DNA of 21,762 nt. Source: a virus. The DNA is taken from positions 1 through 21,762 of IMG/VR virus record IMGVR_UViG_3300025853_000775; one strand, given 5' to 3'. Positions 1 through 6,098 of the stretch are shown here, in pieces. How positions within the stretch are numbered: position 1 is the stretch's first letter; each line of letters begins with the position of its first letter. Both the position numbers and the translations under genes were made by a program. A model generated the notes under the pieces. That model worked only from the letters and a program-made list of their open reading frames with translations. It was not told where the DNA came from and did not search any database.

Positions 1-1
1 T

Positions 2-88
2 CTCGGACAGATGGATGAACTGTGTGGATGTCCGTGTGGATGTTCAGATGCAAAAATATTAGACGATAATCTACCTAAATACATTTAA
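2..88 (+). CDS. C-terminal end of an upstream late gene (partial)
   Basis: An open frame runs in from the left edge and stops with TAA at 86-88, one base before the next start codon. The 28 visible residues include a cysteine-rich stretch, CGCPCGC, followed by an acidic/hydrophobic tail ending in LPKYI. The tight spacing and shared strand suggest it is the last part of a structural or tail gene in the same operon. No function can be assigned from this fragment. The paired cysteines could bind metal or form disulfides, but that is speculation. Confidence 0.6.
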   Translation, partial: LGQMDELCGCPCGCSDAKILDDNLPKYI

Positions 89-89
89 A

Positions 90-389
90 ATGTCAAAATT
101 ATCACCAGGCGAAGTAGAAAGCCTATCACAACTAAGGAAAATATCAGGAACAGGTGGCTTCAAACATCTTGCAGTTTCAACAGATCACACAGGGTTATCT
201 GCTTATGCTGTAGTGTGTCAGGAAGACTGTGTGTTTACCACTTTCTCTGTGAACGGAGAGAATAAATTAGATGAGTACAATCTCACAGGAGCCACTATAA
301 AGGCTGGCATATATCTTCCTGTTCAAGAAGGTTCTTCAATAACAGCTATTACAACCTCTACAGGTAGTTGTATAGCATATATGAATTAA
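90..389 (+). CDS. small hypothetical late protein (tail region)
   Basis: This is a 99-residue protein that starts one base after the preceding stop and ends one base before the LamG gene, so it sits inside a tight late operon. It has no signal peptide or membrane segment. The sequence is rich in Ser, Thr and Gly with alternating hydrophobic residues, which suggests a beta-rich fold like many small tail or spike accessory proteins. Cysteines occur near the middle (VVCQEDCVF) and near the end. I do not recognise a family. Its position just before a receptor-binding type protein suggests a role in the tail tip or its assembly; this is inference from context. Confidence 0.75.
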   Translation: MSKLSPGEVESLSQLRKISGTGGFKHLAVSTDHTGLSAYAVVCQEDCVFTTFSVNGENKLDEYNLTGATIKAGIYLPVQEGSSITAITTSTGSCIAYMN

Positions 390-390
390 G

Positions 391-1143
391 ATGTCAATAG
401 GTGTAGGAATAAATGGTGTTCTTGGAGGTGGTGGAGGAGTTCCATCACTAGCCGACCCATCAAGCTTCGCAGACGCAATAGCATTATACAGATCTGACGC
501 AGGAATAACTCTTGTTTCGGATAAGGTGGATGCTTGGGCAGACCAAAGCGGTAATGGTTACGACTTATCAGCAGTTTTTGCGGCTAACAGAGTTGGACAA
601 GTACCTAATAAGGGAAAGTATGATTTCAAGGATTTATCCTTAAAGGTCAACACTAATTTCAAGACAACTTCATTTGCGAGTGGAAGTTATACTGAGTTTA
701 CACTTGACTTCGTATTTACACCAACGGCTAATCAGTACTGGTTCAGTTTGGGGGATGGTAACGACCCTAATTACACTTTCAACATATTTACTGGAACGAA
801 CAACATCACTGCCTCAACGGAGGCAGGAGGCACCGTATCTAGTCAATACTACGGCTACGATAAAGCAGACCAAACCTGTATGGGTACATTTGTGTTTGAC
901 GGGTCAGAAACAGGAACGGACAGATTGAAGTTTTACTTAGATGGTGTAGAGGTTACTGTAGGAGGAGCAATAGGAGCGGCTTGGCCCGCAACCCTTGTTG
1001 AACCTGACTCCTTGGAGTTCATATTAAGTGCTTGGAGCGGAACGTCTACTGGAATAGTTGGTTACGTAGGAATATGGGATAGAGTCTTAACGGGAGATGA
1101 GATAGCTGCTAATCAGGCTTGGAAGGAAGAGATCTGGTCATAA
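391..1143 (+). CDS. LamG/concanavalin A-like tail protein, probable receptor binding
   Basis: A 250-residue protein. After a glycine-rich N-terminus (GVLGGGGGVPS, about residues 10-20) comes the pattern typical of phage LamG/Laminin_G_3 jelly-roll proteins: ALYRSDAGITL with DAWADQSGNGYDL at about 30-60, beta-strand-like stretches with aromatic residues, FYLDGVEV at about 180-190, and a closing GIWDRVLTGDEIAAN segment. Such domains bind carbohydrates and are common in tail fibres and spikes that touch the host surface. The glycine-rich start may attach it to another tail part. It follows a small structural gene and precedes the lysis cassette, which fits a late tail gene. The fold is confident; the receptor role is inference. 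No enzymatic residues are evident. Confidence 0.8.
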   Translation: MSIGVGINGVLGGGGGVPSLADPSSFADAIALYRSDAGITLVSDKVDAWADQSGNGYDLSAVFAANRVGQVPNKGKYDFKDLSLKVNTNFKTTSFASGSYTEFTLDFVFTPTANQYWFSLGDGNDPNYTFNIFTGTNNITASTEAGGTVSSQYYGYDKADQTCMGTFVFDGSETGTDRLKFYLDGVEVTVGGAIGAAWPATLVEPDSLEFILSAWSGTSTGIVGYVGIWDRVLTGDEIAANQAWKEEIWS

Positions 1144-1153
1144 ACAGGAAAAA

Positions 1154-1672
1154 ATGAAGATATTATTAGGTAATCAAACAGATTTTGACAATGCTCTTGC
1201 TGAAATTGACAAGAAAAAGCCCGAAGGAGAAGTATCCTACTTTGGAAAACCTCCTTATGTAGAACCAAAAGACAAGCCATACACGATGTCTGACAGCTCT
1301 AGTCTTACCATAGATGCTGATGACTTTGTCAAAAAGACTTTGGACAATGCAGGAATAGCGTATTCAGATCTCACAGACTTCTCAAATTGGGAACAAAGAT
1401 TTGATGCGGTTGCTCAATGTAAGACACTTGTCAATGAATCTCCCATTACGATTCCTGACGGGCAAGGAGGAACACTTCCGTTGAGAGCGATGATTCAAGA
1501 GTGGTACACTAACGCAATGACAGAGGTCAACGACTTCATCAAGACAGGGTCGGGAGATTTCCTAAGACTGATTGAGGAAGGAGAAGAGTTCTGGTGGGAT
1601 CTTGTAAGTAGTGAGGAAGCAGGTAGTGTTAGAACTCAAGCAATCAATCTTATTAAACCTTTAGTAGTGTGA
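1154..1672 (+). CDS. hypothetical late protein
   Basis: A 172-residue soluble, acidic protein with an AGGA purine stretch just ahead of the ATG. It lies between the LamG-like gene and a membrane protein gene, and its TGA stop overlaps the next gene's GTG start by four bases. The N-terminal 55 residues are charged and proline-containing (KPPYVEPKDKPY). The C-terminal part looks alpha-helical with several tryptophans (FSNWEQRF, IQEWYTNAM, EEFWWDLVSS). No family is recognised. The context suggests a tail accessory or chaperone protein, but nothing in the sequence proves it. Confidence 0.7.
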   Translation: MKILLGNQTDFDNALAEIDKKKPEGEVSYFGKPPYVEPKDKPYTMSDSSSLTIDADDFVKKTLDNAGIAYSDLTDFSNWEQRFDAVAQCKTLVNESPITIPDGQGGTLPLRAMIQEWYTNAMTEVNDFIKTGSGDFLRLIEEGEEFWWDLVSSEEAGSVRTQAINLIKPLVV

Positions 1673-2025
1673 GAAACATACTATTCTTCATAGCAGCTAA
1701 GATATTCTTCCCGATATTCATATTAATGGGGATTGTTTACTCGTTGAAAGATATCCTGACTATTCCTTTTTGGAACACACTCAGTGAGAAAATCTACAAG
1801 TCGGCCACGTTGTTCAGTCAGCTTGGTAATGTTTGGATGAAGGAGTTGTTGAATGATGTTTGTGTGGTGTCAGGCGGACATCAATACGGAAACGAAGATG
1901 ATTCCATATCAGACATAACAGGAAGAAATCTAAGAGATGGTACTCTCACTAAGACAGGAATTGGACTTGCAAATTTTCTTAATTTGTTAGGAAAAAATCA
2001 CGCATTAGAAAGTATTGACGAATGA
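1669..2025 (+). CDS. membrane-anchored hypothetical protein
   Basis: A 118-residue product that begins with GTG, the only start that fits the GTGA overlap with the preceding stop. Residues about 4-26 form one long hydrophobic segment (ILFFIAAKIFFPIFILMG), predicted to be a membrane anchor or uncleaved signal. The remaining 90 residues are soluble and mildly acidic. The gene comes directly before the holin-like gene, so a part in lysis or in membrane contact during late infection is plausible. I do not recognise the family. The small size, single N-terminal membrane segment and location are the only clues. Confidence 0.65.
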   Translation: MRNILFFIAAKIFFPIFILMGIVYSLKDILTIPFWNTLSEKIYKSATLFSQLGNVWMKELLNDVCVVSGGHQYGNEDDSISDITGRNLRDGTLTKTGIGLANFLNLLGKNHALESIDE

Positions 2026-2047
2026 AAACCTTATAAATTAATGAACA

Positions 2048-2341
2048 ATGAAAGACTTCTTAGAAGAAATAGGCATTAACATTGCCTTTGTGTTGGCAGG
2101 ACTTGCAGGTTCCCTTGTCACAGTAAGTAACGATGCCACAAAGAATCTGAAGTCTTCTATTGCTGGTATCATCGCAGGTACATTCTCTGCTAATTATCTC
2201 ACTCAGGTAGTTGTTGAGGTGACAGGTTTAAATGGGAAGACAGAGTACGGTCTTGCATTTATCCTTGGTTATATCGGACTCAAGGGCGTAGAAAAATTAT
2301 CAAAGAAAATATTCAACGAAGATGATAGCAGTAGCAATTAA
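2048..2341 (+). CDS. putative holin
   Basis: A 97-residue protein with two or three short glycine/alanine-rich hydrophobic segments: INIAFVLAGLAGSLVTVS (about 10-27), SSIAGIIAGTFSANYLTQVV (about 36-55) and YGLAFILGYIGLKGV (about 67-81). A charged C-terminus ends in DDSSSN. Size, small-residue membrane segments and a charged tail match phage holins, which make holes in the inner membrane so that endolysin can reach the peptidoglycan. The pattern resembles the holin-like proteins seen in Bacteroidota phages. The endolysin gene lies 950 bases downstream, separated mainly by an inserted homing endonuclease. The gene overlaps the next membrane protein gene by 20 bases in another frame. Confidence 0.65.
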   Translation: MKDFLEEIGINIAFVLAGLAGSLVTVSNDATKNLKSSIAGIIAGTFSANYLTQVVVEVTGLNGKTEYGLAFILGYIGLKGVEKLSKKIFNEDDSSSN

Positions 2342-2615
2342 CGAGGTATCAAATCTTGTGATGTGCGTGAGCGTCATTATGATGTACGTGTATCTATACG
2401 GTGATAAGACAAAGGTTGTACACAAGTGGTCATTCGTAGGTCACTGGACACTCAAGTTAGGATTGATAGGCATCATATGTGGAAGTGCGTTGAACGTACT
2501 CACATTATCAGATCCACCACTAACTGAGGTTGTACTTAATGTAGGATTAGCCTTGACGTTTGTGTGGGCATATCTATTCCATAGAAAGATGTTTAGAGAA
2601 AGGATTGGAAAGTAA
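2322..2615 (+). CDS. small polytopic membrane protein in lysis cassette
   Basis: A 97-residue protein with about three membrane segments: VSNLVMCVSVIMMYVYLYG (about 9-27), LKLGLIGIICGSALNVLTL (about 44-62) and VVLNVGLALTFVWAYLFHR (about 70-88). The ends are basic (FRERIGK). It overlaps the holin-like gene by 20 bases in a different frame, so the two are probably translationally coupled. Candidates are an antiholin, a second holin or a pinholin-like partner. The sequence does not decide between these, and no family is recognised. It precedes the homing endonuclease insertion. Confidence 0.6.
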   Translation: MIAVAINEVSNLVMCVSVIMMYVYLYGDKTKVVHKWSFVGHWTLKLGLIGIICGSALNVLTLSDPPLTEVVLNVGLALTFVWAYLFHRKMFRERIGK

Positions 2616-3206
2616 AAAGATATGGTGTGAAATCCTATTGAATTTATTACCTTTATATCATGGAAAAATGGTTAGATATAAATGGATACGAGGACTATTA
2701 TCAAATAAGCAATTACGGCAGGATAAAGTCTAAAAAGAGAATGAAACGAATAAGGTCTGGTGGATTACAACCAATAGAAGAAAGAGTTCATAAGCCATAT
2801 TTTAACAATAAAGGATATCCATTGGCTAAGTTAAATGTTAATGGGATTGAAAAAAGACTTTTAATTCACAGATTAGTTGCTGAACATTTTATATGTGAAA
2901 TTCCAAAAGGATTAGTAGTTAATCATATTGATTTCAACCGATCAAACAACCACGTTTCAAATCTTGAAATTGTAACGTATGCAGAAAACAACAGACACGG
3001 GAGAACGAATAAGAAATCAACTTCAAAATACATAGGTGTATATTTTGACAAGCAGACTGGTACATACAGATCCCAAGTAACTCACAATAGGAAGGTGTAT
3101 AATGTAGGGAGATTTAAAACAGAATTTGAAGCATATCAAGCGAATAATAAAAAAAGACTTGAACTTGGGATTGAAACAAAGTACGAAAAAAGTGTTTTGT
3201 GAAATT
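2602..3206 (+). repeat. diverged direct repeats flanking the homing endonuclease gene
   Basis: The segment 2602-2634, at the end of the membrane protein gene, resembles 3168-3206, at the end of the endonuclease gene. Both begin GGATTG, continue through A-rich sequence and finish with TGTGAAAT. Similarity weakly continues to CCTATTGAAT at 2634-2643 and CCTGCTGAAT at 3210-3219. In one shared frame the copies read GLESKKIWCEI and [13 protein letters not shown]. They bracket the HNH gene, so they may mark the insertion borders of the mobile gene. Small gaps are needed to align them, so confidence is moderate to low. Confidence 0.35.
2660..3202 (+). CDS. NUMOD4/HNH/AP2 homing endonuclease
   Basis: A 180-residue free-standing homing endonuclease. 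Domains in order: NUMOD4 DNA-binding motif (residues 3-24, [20 protein letters not shown]); HNH_3 nuclease (about 68-112) with H70-R71, the central N88-H89-I-D and N101 in [15 protein letters not shown]; then an AP2-like DNA-binding domain (about 122-170, [17 protein letters not shown]). Such enzymes cut a recipient allele so that their own gene is copied in by recombination. The gene is clearly more A+T rich than its neighbours: the line starting at 2881 is about 27% G+C, against about 52% at 3481. This supports recent acquisition. It lies inside the lysis cassette and is bordered by diverged repeats. Confidence 0.9.
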   Translation: MEKWLDINGYEDYYQISNYGRIKSKKRMKRIRSGGLQPIEERVHKPYFNNKGYPLAKLNVNGIEKRLLIHRLVAEHFICEIPKGLVVNHIDFNRSNNHVSNLEIVTYAENNRHGRTNKKSTSKYIGVYFDKQTGTYRSQVTHNRKVYNVGRFKTEFEAYQANNKKRLELGIETKYEKSVL

Positions 3207-3302
3207 GTTCCTGCTGAATGCGATAAGAAATGTTTGAGGACAGGAACGTGTTCAAGAAAAGGAAGAGAACCAAAAAAGAAAGATAGAAATGGATTGGAGT
3301 AA
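3192..3302 (+). CDS. small four-cysteine peptide, possibly the remnant of an interrupted gene
   Basis: A 36-codon frame with a GTG start at 3192, inside the last codons of the homing endonuclease, and a TAA at 3300-3302 inside the endolysin gene. It carries four cysteines spaced C-x6-C-x3-C-x5-C, including [11 protein letters not shown], then a very basic tail ([12 protein letters not shown]). The cysteine pattern suggests a small zinc-binding or disulfide protein. The frame stays open upstream into the endonuclease gene, and a related sequence (KKIWCEI) lies before that gene. It may therefore be the 3' part of a small gene into which the endonuclease moved. The start is uncertain, and a non-coding reading is possible. 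Confidence 0.3.
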   Translation: MFCEIVPAECDKKCLRTGTCSRKGREPKKKDRNGLE

Positions 3303-3672
3303 ATACCCTAACTTCAGTAAAGAAGAGTTCGACTGCAAGCACTCAGGCAAGAACGAGATGAAGCCAGACTTTATGGCTATGTTGCAGGACCTTAGAACCA
3401 AGTACGGAAAGCCTATGCGTATCACATCTGGCTACAGACACGAATCGCATCCGATAGAGGCTAAGAAGTCTCGCCCAGGCGCACACGCTACAGGGCAAGC
3501 GGCTGATATAGGTGTAGACAGAGGAGATGCTTATGAAGTTTTGAAGCTCGCATTTGAGATTGGATTTACAGGTGTTGGAATACAGCAGAAAGGAGGCGGT
3601 AGATTCATACACCTTGATAACATTGAGCCTGACACTAAAGCCTTCCTAAGACCAACCGTTTGGAGTTACTGA
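3289..3672 (+). CDS. endolysin, M15 family zinc peptidase
   Basis: A 127-residue single-domain M15 peptidase (Peptidase_M15_3 type) that would cut peptide cross-links in peptidoglycan at lysis. Zinc ligands are visible in the H-x2-G-x-A-x-D motif at H66-D73 (HATGQAAD) and the later H108 (RFIHLD). The N-terminus ([18 protein letters not shown]) is typical of the short phage and toxin-associated versions. There is no signal peptide, so export to the wall depends on the holin. Its stop TGA overlaps the next ATG by one base. Upstream lies the endonuclease insertion and then the holin-like gene, completing a lysis cassette. Length matches the family. Confidence 0.88.
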   Translation: MDWSKYPNFSKEEFDCKHSGKNEMKPDFMAMLQDLRTKYGKPMRITSGYRHESHPIEAKKSRPGAHATGQAADIGVDRGDAYEVLKLAFEIGFTGVGIQQKGGGRFIHLDNIEPDTKAFLRPTVWSY

Positions 3673-3875
3673 TGAAAGATTATGAATTTAAAATCCTATC
3701 TATTGCAATATTTACGCTATGCCTACTTGTGATAGCGATGGGAATGAAAGTAGAATCACTACAAGATGAACTGGATACTGAACAACGACATAGTAAAGCA
3801 CCTGTTGAAGACGTACCTGCCGTATCTGATAGCCTTCCTGATGGGGGTTATTGTTGCATGGAAAGGTTGCGGTGA
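3672..3875 (+). CDS. membrane-anchored lysis protein, spanin-like (inner-membrane subunit candidate)
   Basis: A 67-residue protein using the ATG that overlaps the endolysin stop (TGATG); an upstream TTG would add four residues and is less likely. One N-terminal membrane segment (ILSIAIFTLCLLVIAMGM, about 8-25) is followed by a short helical, charged stretch (KVESLQDELDTEQRH) and a tail with adjacent cysteines (YCCMERLR). The last 110 bases overlap the next gene in another frame. Position after the endolysin, N-terminal anchor, possible coiled coil and overlapping partner gene recall Rz/Rz1 spanins, which fuse inner and outer membranes at lysis. No sequence family is recognised, so the role is inference from architecture. 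Confidence 0.5.
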   Translation: MKDYEFKILSIAIFTLCLLVIAMGMKVESLQDELDTEQRHSKAPVEDVPAVSDSLPDGGYCCMERLR

Positions 3876-4386
3876 TACAAGCGGCAAGCCTGTCACCACT
3901 ATCATAGAAAAGCCAGTTCCTACCGTAGAGTACGTTGATAGATGGCGCACAGACACCGTTAGATTTGTTTCTAAGGAGTTTGTTACTGTCAGGGACACAA
4001 TCACATCAGAGATAATAGTTAATCGATTAGATACGTTGTTTTTAGTAGACACTGTTAGCATTGTTGAGGCTTGGCTGACTGAGATAGCAAAGTACGACAC
4101 AACGATAGAGCAGGAGGCGGCTACATTGGCTTTGTCTTGGCAGAACTACCAGAACAGGTCTGAGAACCTAAAGATTACCTACACACCCAAGAAAGTTCCG
4201 TTGAAGTGGGCTTTAGGAGTACACGCAAATGCAGGTCTTCTGAGCGACTTCAAGGCGAGTTACGTTCCTCTTATGGGGATTGGTGTACAGGCAACTGTGA
4301 ATAGGAATTACTATAAGGTAGACTACGGATTCAATGGTGATCATTATGTTGGAATAGGATTCGGCAGGAACATCATCTCAAGATAG
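3766..4386 (+). CDS. membrane-anchored periplasmic protein with possible outer-membrane tail, spanin-like partner
   Basis: A 206-residue protein starting inside the previous gene. A membrane segment lies at about 17-33 (YLPYLIAFLMGVIVAWKG) with a cysteine just after it; the context (AWKGC) is not a good lipobox. The middle region is rich in Thr/Val/Asp repeats (FVTVRDTITSEI, LFLVDTVSIVE), as in periplasmic DUF6808-like proteins of Bacteroidota phages, a resemblance from memory. The last 60 residues alternate polar and hydrophobic residues with many Gly and aromatics (YYKVDYGFNGDHYVGIGFG), like outer-membrane beta strands. Its place after the endolysin and its overlap with another anchored protein suggest a spanin-type role spanning the periplasm. 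Unproven. Confidence 0.65.
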   Translation: MNWILNNDIVKHLLKTYLPYLIAFLMGVIVAWKGCGDTSGKPVTTIIEKPVPTVEYVDRWRTDTVRFVSKEFVTVRDTITSEIIVNRLDTLFLVDTVSIVEAWLTEIAKYDTTIEQEAATLALSWQNYQNRSENLKITYTPKKVPLKWALGVHANAGLLSDFKASYVPLMGIGVQATVNRNYYKVDYGFNGDHYVGIGFGRNIISR

Positions 4387-4390
4387 TTCG

Positions 4391-4398
4391 TATCTTTG
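4391..4398 (+). promoter_or_regulatory. Bacteroidota-type -7 promoter element
   Basis: TATCTTTG matches the Bacteroidota sigma-A -7 consensus TAnnTTTG exactly and lies five bases before the ATG at 4404. No convincing TTG -33 element is found at the usual distance. The very short distance to the start codon would give an almost leaderless transcript, so this may be chance. Confidence 0.3.
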
Positions 4399-4403
4399 AA
4401 TGT

Positions 4404-4685
4404 ATGAGAGCTTCCACATACATCTGCACAAACATAGAGGAAATTGAAAGGGTAAAGGAAGAAAACGAGAAGTTGAACCTGCCCAATCCTCAACCACTTC
4501 CAAAGCCAACATACGAAGAATCAGTAGGTTGGTTTCACATTGACGATGTTACCAGAGCGTATGTTAGGTCTATGAATGGAAATGCAGTGGCATCTCTAAT
4601 GTTCTCGGACGGTACTTATATGGACATCAAGATGACATCTGAAGTTGAGGAGATGTTAGATATTCTTTTTAGAAATACCTTTTAG
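4404..4685 (+). CDS. hypothetical protein, end of the late operon
   Basis: A 93-residue acidic soluble protein. The first 30 residues look helical and charged (NIEEIERVKEENEKLNLP), then comes a proline-rich linker (NPQPLPKPTYEE). The remainder contains GWFHIDDVTRAYVRSMNGNAVASLMFSDGTYMDIKM, with Gly/Asp turns suggesting a small beta domain. It starts 17 bases after the spanin-like gene and may have its own promoter (TATCTTTG just upstream). Its 3' end overlaps the convergent helix-turn-helix gene on the other strand by 30 bases. No family is recognised. Confidence 0.65.
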   Translation: MRASTYICTNIEEIERVKEENEKLNLPNPQPLPKPTYEESVGWFHIDDVTRAYVRSMNGNAVASLMFSDGTYMDIKMTSEVEEMLDILFRNTF

Positions 4686-5033
4686 TCTATCTGACTCACG
4701 CAGGTCTTTGCTTATCATTACGCCTGGGTCTAACTCAAAATACTTTGAGAAGAATGTTATCTCCACAAGAGTAGGATAAATTGCGTGTTGATTTCCCCAC
4801 TTGTACAGCCTTCTGTCTGTAAATTTTAAACCCATTTCTTTTAGCCATCGGAGCATTTCCTTTATGGTTACTCCCCTCTTTTCACACATATATATTATGT
4901 TATCCTTGAAAAGCCCTGCAAGTTCTTCAGACTGATCGTAAGCCTCCCTTGTCCAAAGCTGATTACGAGACTGCATCTTCTCATAGATATCGTCTGTAAT
5001 TTCATATCTCCTTTTAGGTTTCTTGTAAGCCAT
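4656..5033 (-). CDS. helix-turn-helix DNA-binding protein, putative phage regulator
   Basis: A 125-residue protein with a basic N-terminus (MAYKKPKRRYE) and an XRE/Cro-CI-like helix-turn-helix at about residues 45-105 (IIYMCEKRGVTIKEML, then DRRLYKWGNQHAIYPTLVEI). It lacks a peptidase or other C-terminal domain, so it would be Cro-like or a transcriptional activator rather than a cleavable CI repressor. It is the last minus-strand gene, located downstream of a terminator that follows SSB. It may therefore have its own control or depend on read-through. TATCTTTA, close to the -7 consensus, lies just before its start. Its tail overlaps the convergent late gene by 30 bases, a place where antisense transcription could matter. 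Confidence 0.7.
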   Translation of the reverse strand: MAYKKPKRRYEITDDIYEKMQSRNQLWTREAYDQSEELAGLFKDNIIYMCEKRGVTIKEMLRWLKEMGLKFTDRRLYKWGNQHAIYPTLVEITFFSKYFELDPGVMISKDLRESDRLKGISKKNI

Positions 5034-5040
5034 AATTAAA

Positions 5041-5074
5041 GATAATAAAAAGCCCCATCATTACGACAGGGCTT
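5041..5074 (-). terminator. Rho-independent terminator after SSB
   Basis: On the minus strand, a stem made by AAGCCC at 5069-5074 and GGGCTT at 5050-5055, with a 13-base loop, is followed by a T-rich run (TTTTTATTATC) down to 5041. It lies 25 bases past the SSB stop and just before the helix-turn-helix gene, and probably ends the main recombination/replication transcript. Confidence 0.8.
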
Positions 5075-5098
5075 CTTAACTAATTGATAATCAGATAC

Positions 5099-5491
5099 TT
5101 AGAATGGCAAGTCATCCTCATCTTCACCAACTGCTACTGCTGCTGGCTGAGTTGCTTTCTTCTCTCCACCCCCAAGCATGGTAAGGTCACGAACCTTTAC
5201 CTCTGTTGTGTATCGGGTGTTACCTTCTTTGTCTTCCCACTTCCTTGTGGTAATACTCCCTTCAACGTACAGTTTGTCACCTTTCTTTACGTACTTGGCA
5301 ACAACATCTGCAAGTTTACCAAATACAACAAGATTGTGCCATTCTGTTTTCTCTTGTTTTTGACCACTTTTGTCAGTGTATCTTTCTGACGTAGCCATTA
5401 CAAGATTGACAATGTTACCTGCCTTTGTTTCTCTAACCTCTGGGTCTTTTCCGATGTTCCCAAGAAGAATTACTTTGTTCACTGAACTCAT
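5099..5491 (-). CDS. ssb: single-stranded DNA-binding protein
   Basis: A 130-residue SSB with one OB-fold domain (about residues 1-105). Characteristic stretches are NKVILLGNIGKDPEVR at the start, TEWHNLVVFGKLADVVAKYV in the middle, and KGDKLYVEGSITTRKWEDKEG. A short Ala/Pro linker leads to the acidic tail DEDDLPF that recruits partner proteins. It coats single-stranded DNA during replication and recombination. It is shorter than host SSBs, mainly in the linker. It starts four bases after the ERF annealing protein gene and is followed by a terminator. Together with ERF and the YqaJ exonuclease it makes a recombination module. Confidence 0.95.
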   Translation of the reverse strand: MSSVNKVILLGNIGKDPEVRETKAGNIVNLVMATSERYTDKSGQKQEKTEWHNLVVFGKLADVVAKYVKKGDKLYVEGSITTRKWEDKEGNTRYTTEVKVRDLTMLGGGEKKATQPAAVAVGEDEDDLPF

Positions 5492-5495
5492 TTTA

Positions 5496-6080
5496 TTATT
5501 GATTAATTGATTTACGGATTATGTTTTCTGTAGCCTTGTCGATGTCGTACATCTCAAGTGCCTTGTCTATTGAGCCTTTAGGTGTTTGAATCCACTCTAA
5601 AAGCTTATTGTACTCTGCTGTTCCTGCTACTACTTTCTTCTTGTCTCCAGCCTTCTTCTCAACAGTTGTTGTCTTTCTTTTAGTTGTCTTGGCGTGAGTG
5701 TTGGTTACGTCAGGATCCTTGTTATCGTCAATCAGAAGAAGACCGTTCAACGCATACTTACGAGCATACGATGATGACGCTCCAAAGCATTGACCGAGAC
5801 TCATCCCCTTTTGGTTAGGGTCTATACCTGCCTGTGCCTTAGATGAAACCACGATATCTGGCTTCTTAGGGTCGTAAACACTTGCAGTAGCCTCGGTGTA
5901 TGGTATCCCACACAGTTCTCCAAGAGAGTCTGTTATGTTAAGCACAAGTCCGTGCTTGTCAAGTAGTGGCTTTACCGCCTCAAGAATGTCCTCGCAGTTA
6001 CGATAATTGTAGCCCCCAAACTTGTTCTTTTGGTTCTTTGGAGCTTTCAGTTCCTTCTGTAATTTTACTAACTTTTCCAT
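5496..6080 (-). CDS. erf: ERF family single-strand annealing protein
   Basis: A 194-residue ERF-type recombinase that anneals complementary single strands, the functional equivalent of Red-beta. The ERF core spans about residues 3-125: NKFGGYNYRNCEDILEAVKP (20-38), GLVLNITD, then FGASSSYARKYALNGLLLIDD (about 99-119), the family's most recognisable motif. A Lys/Thr-rich linker (TTKRKTTTVEKKAGDKKK) leads to a small C-terminal helical segment of about 45 residues, which may be the SSB-contacting part. The gene sits between SSB and the YqaJ exonuclease with short gaps, so all three are surely cotranscribed. The length is typical. Confidence 0.92.
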   Translation of the reverse strand: MEKLVKLQKELKAPKNQKNKFGGYNYRNCEDILEAVKPLLDKHGLVLNITDSLGELCGIPYTEATASVYDPKKPDIVVSSKAQAGIDPNQKGMSLGQCFGASSSYARKYALNGLLLIDDNKDPDVTNTHAKTTKRKTTTVEKKAGDKKKVVAGTAEYNKLLEWIQTPKGSIDKALEMYDIDKATENIIRKSINQ

Positions 6081-6098
6081 GCTGCTAAAGTATAATTA

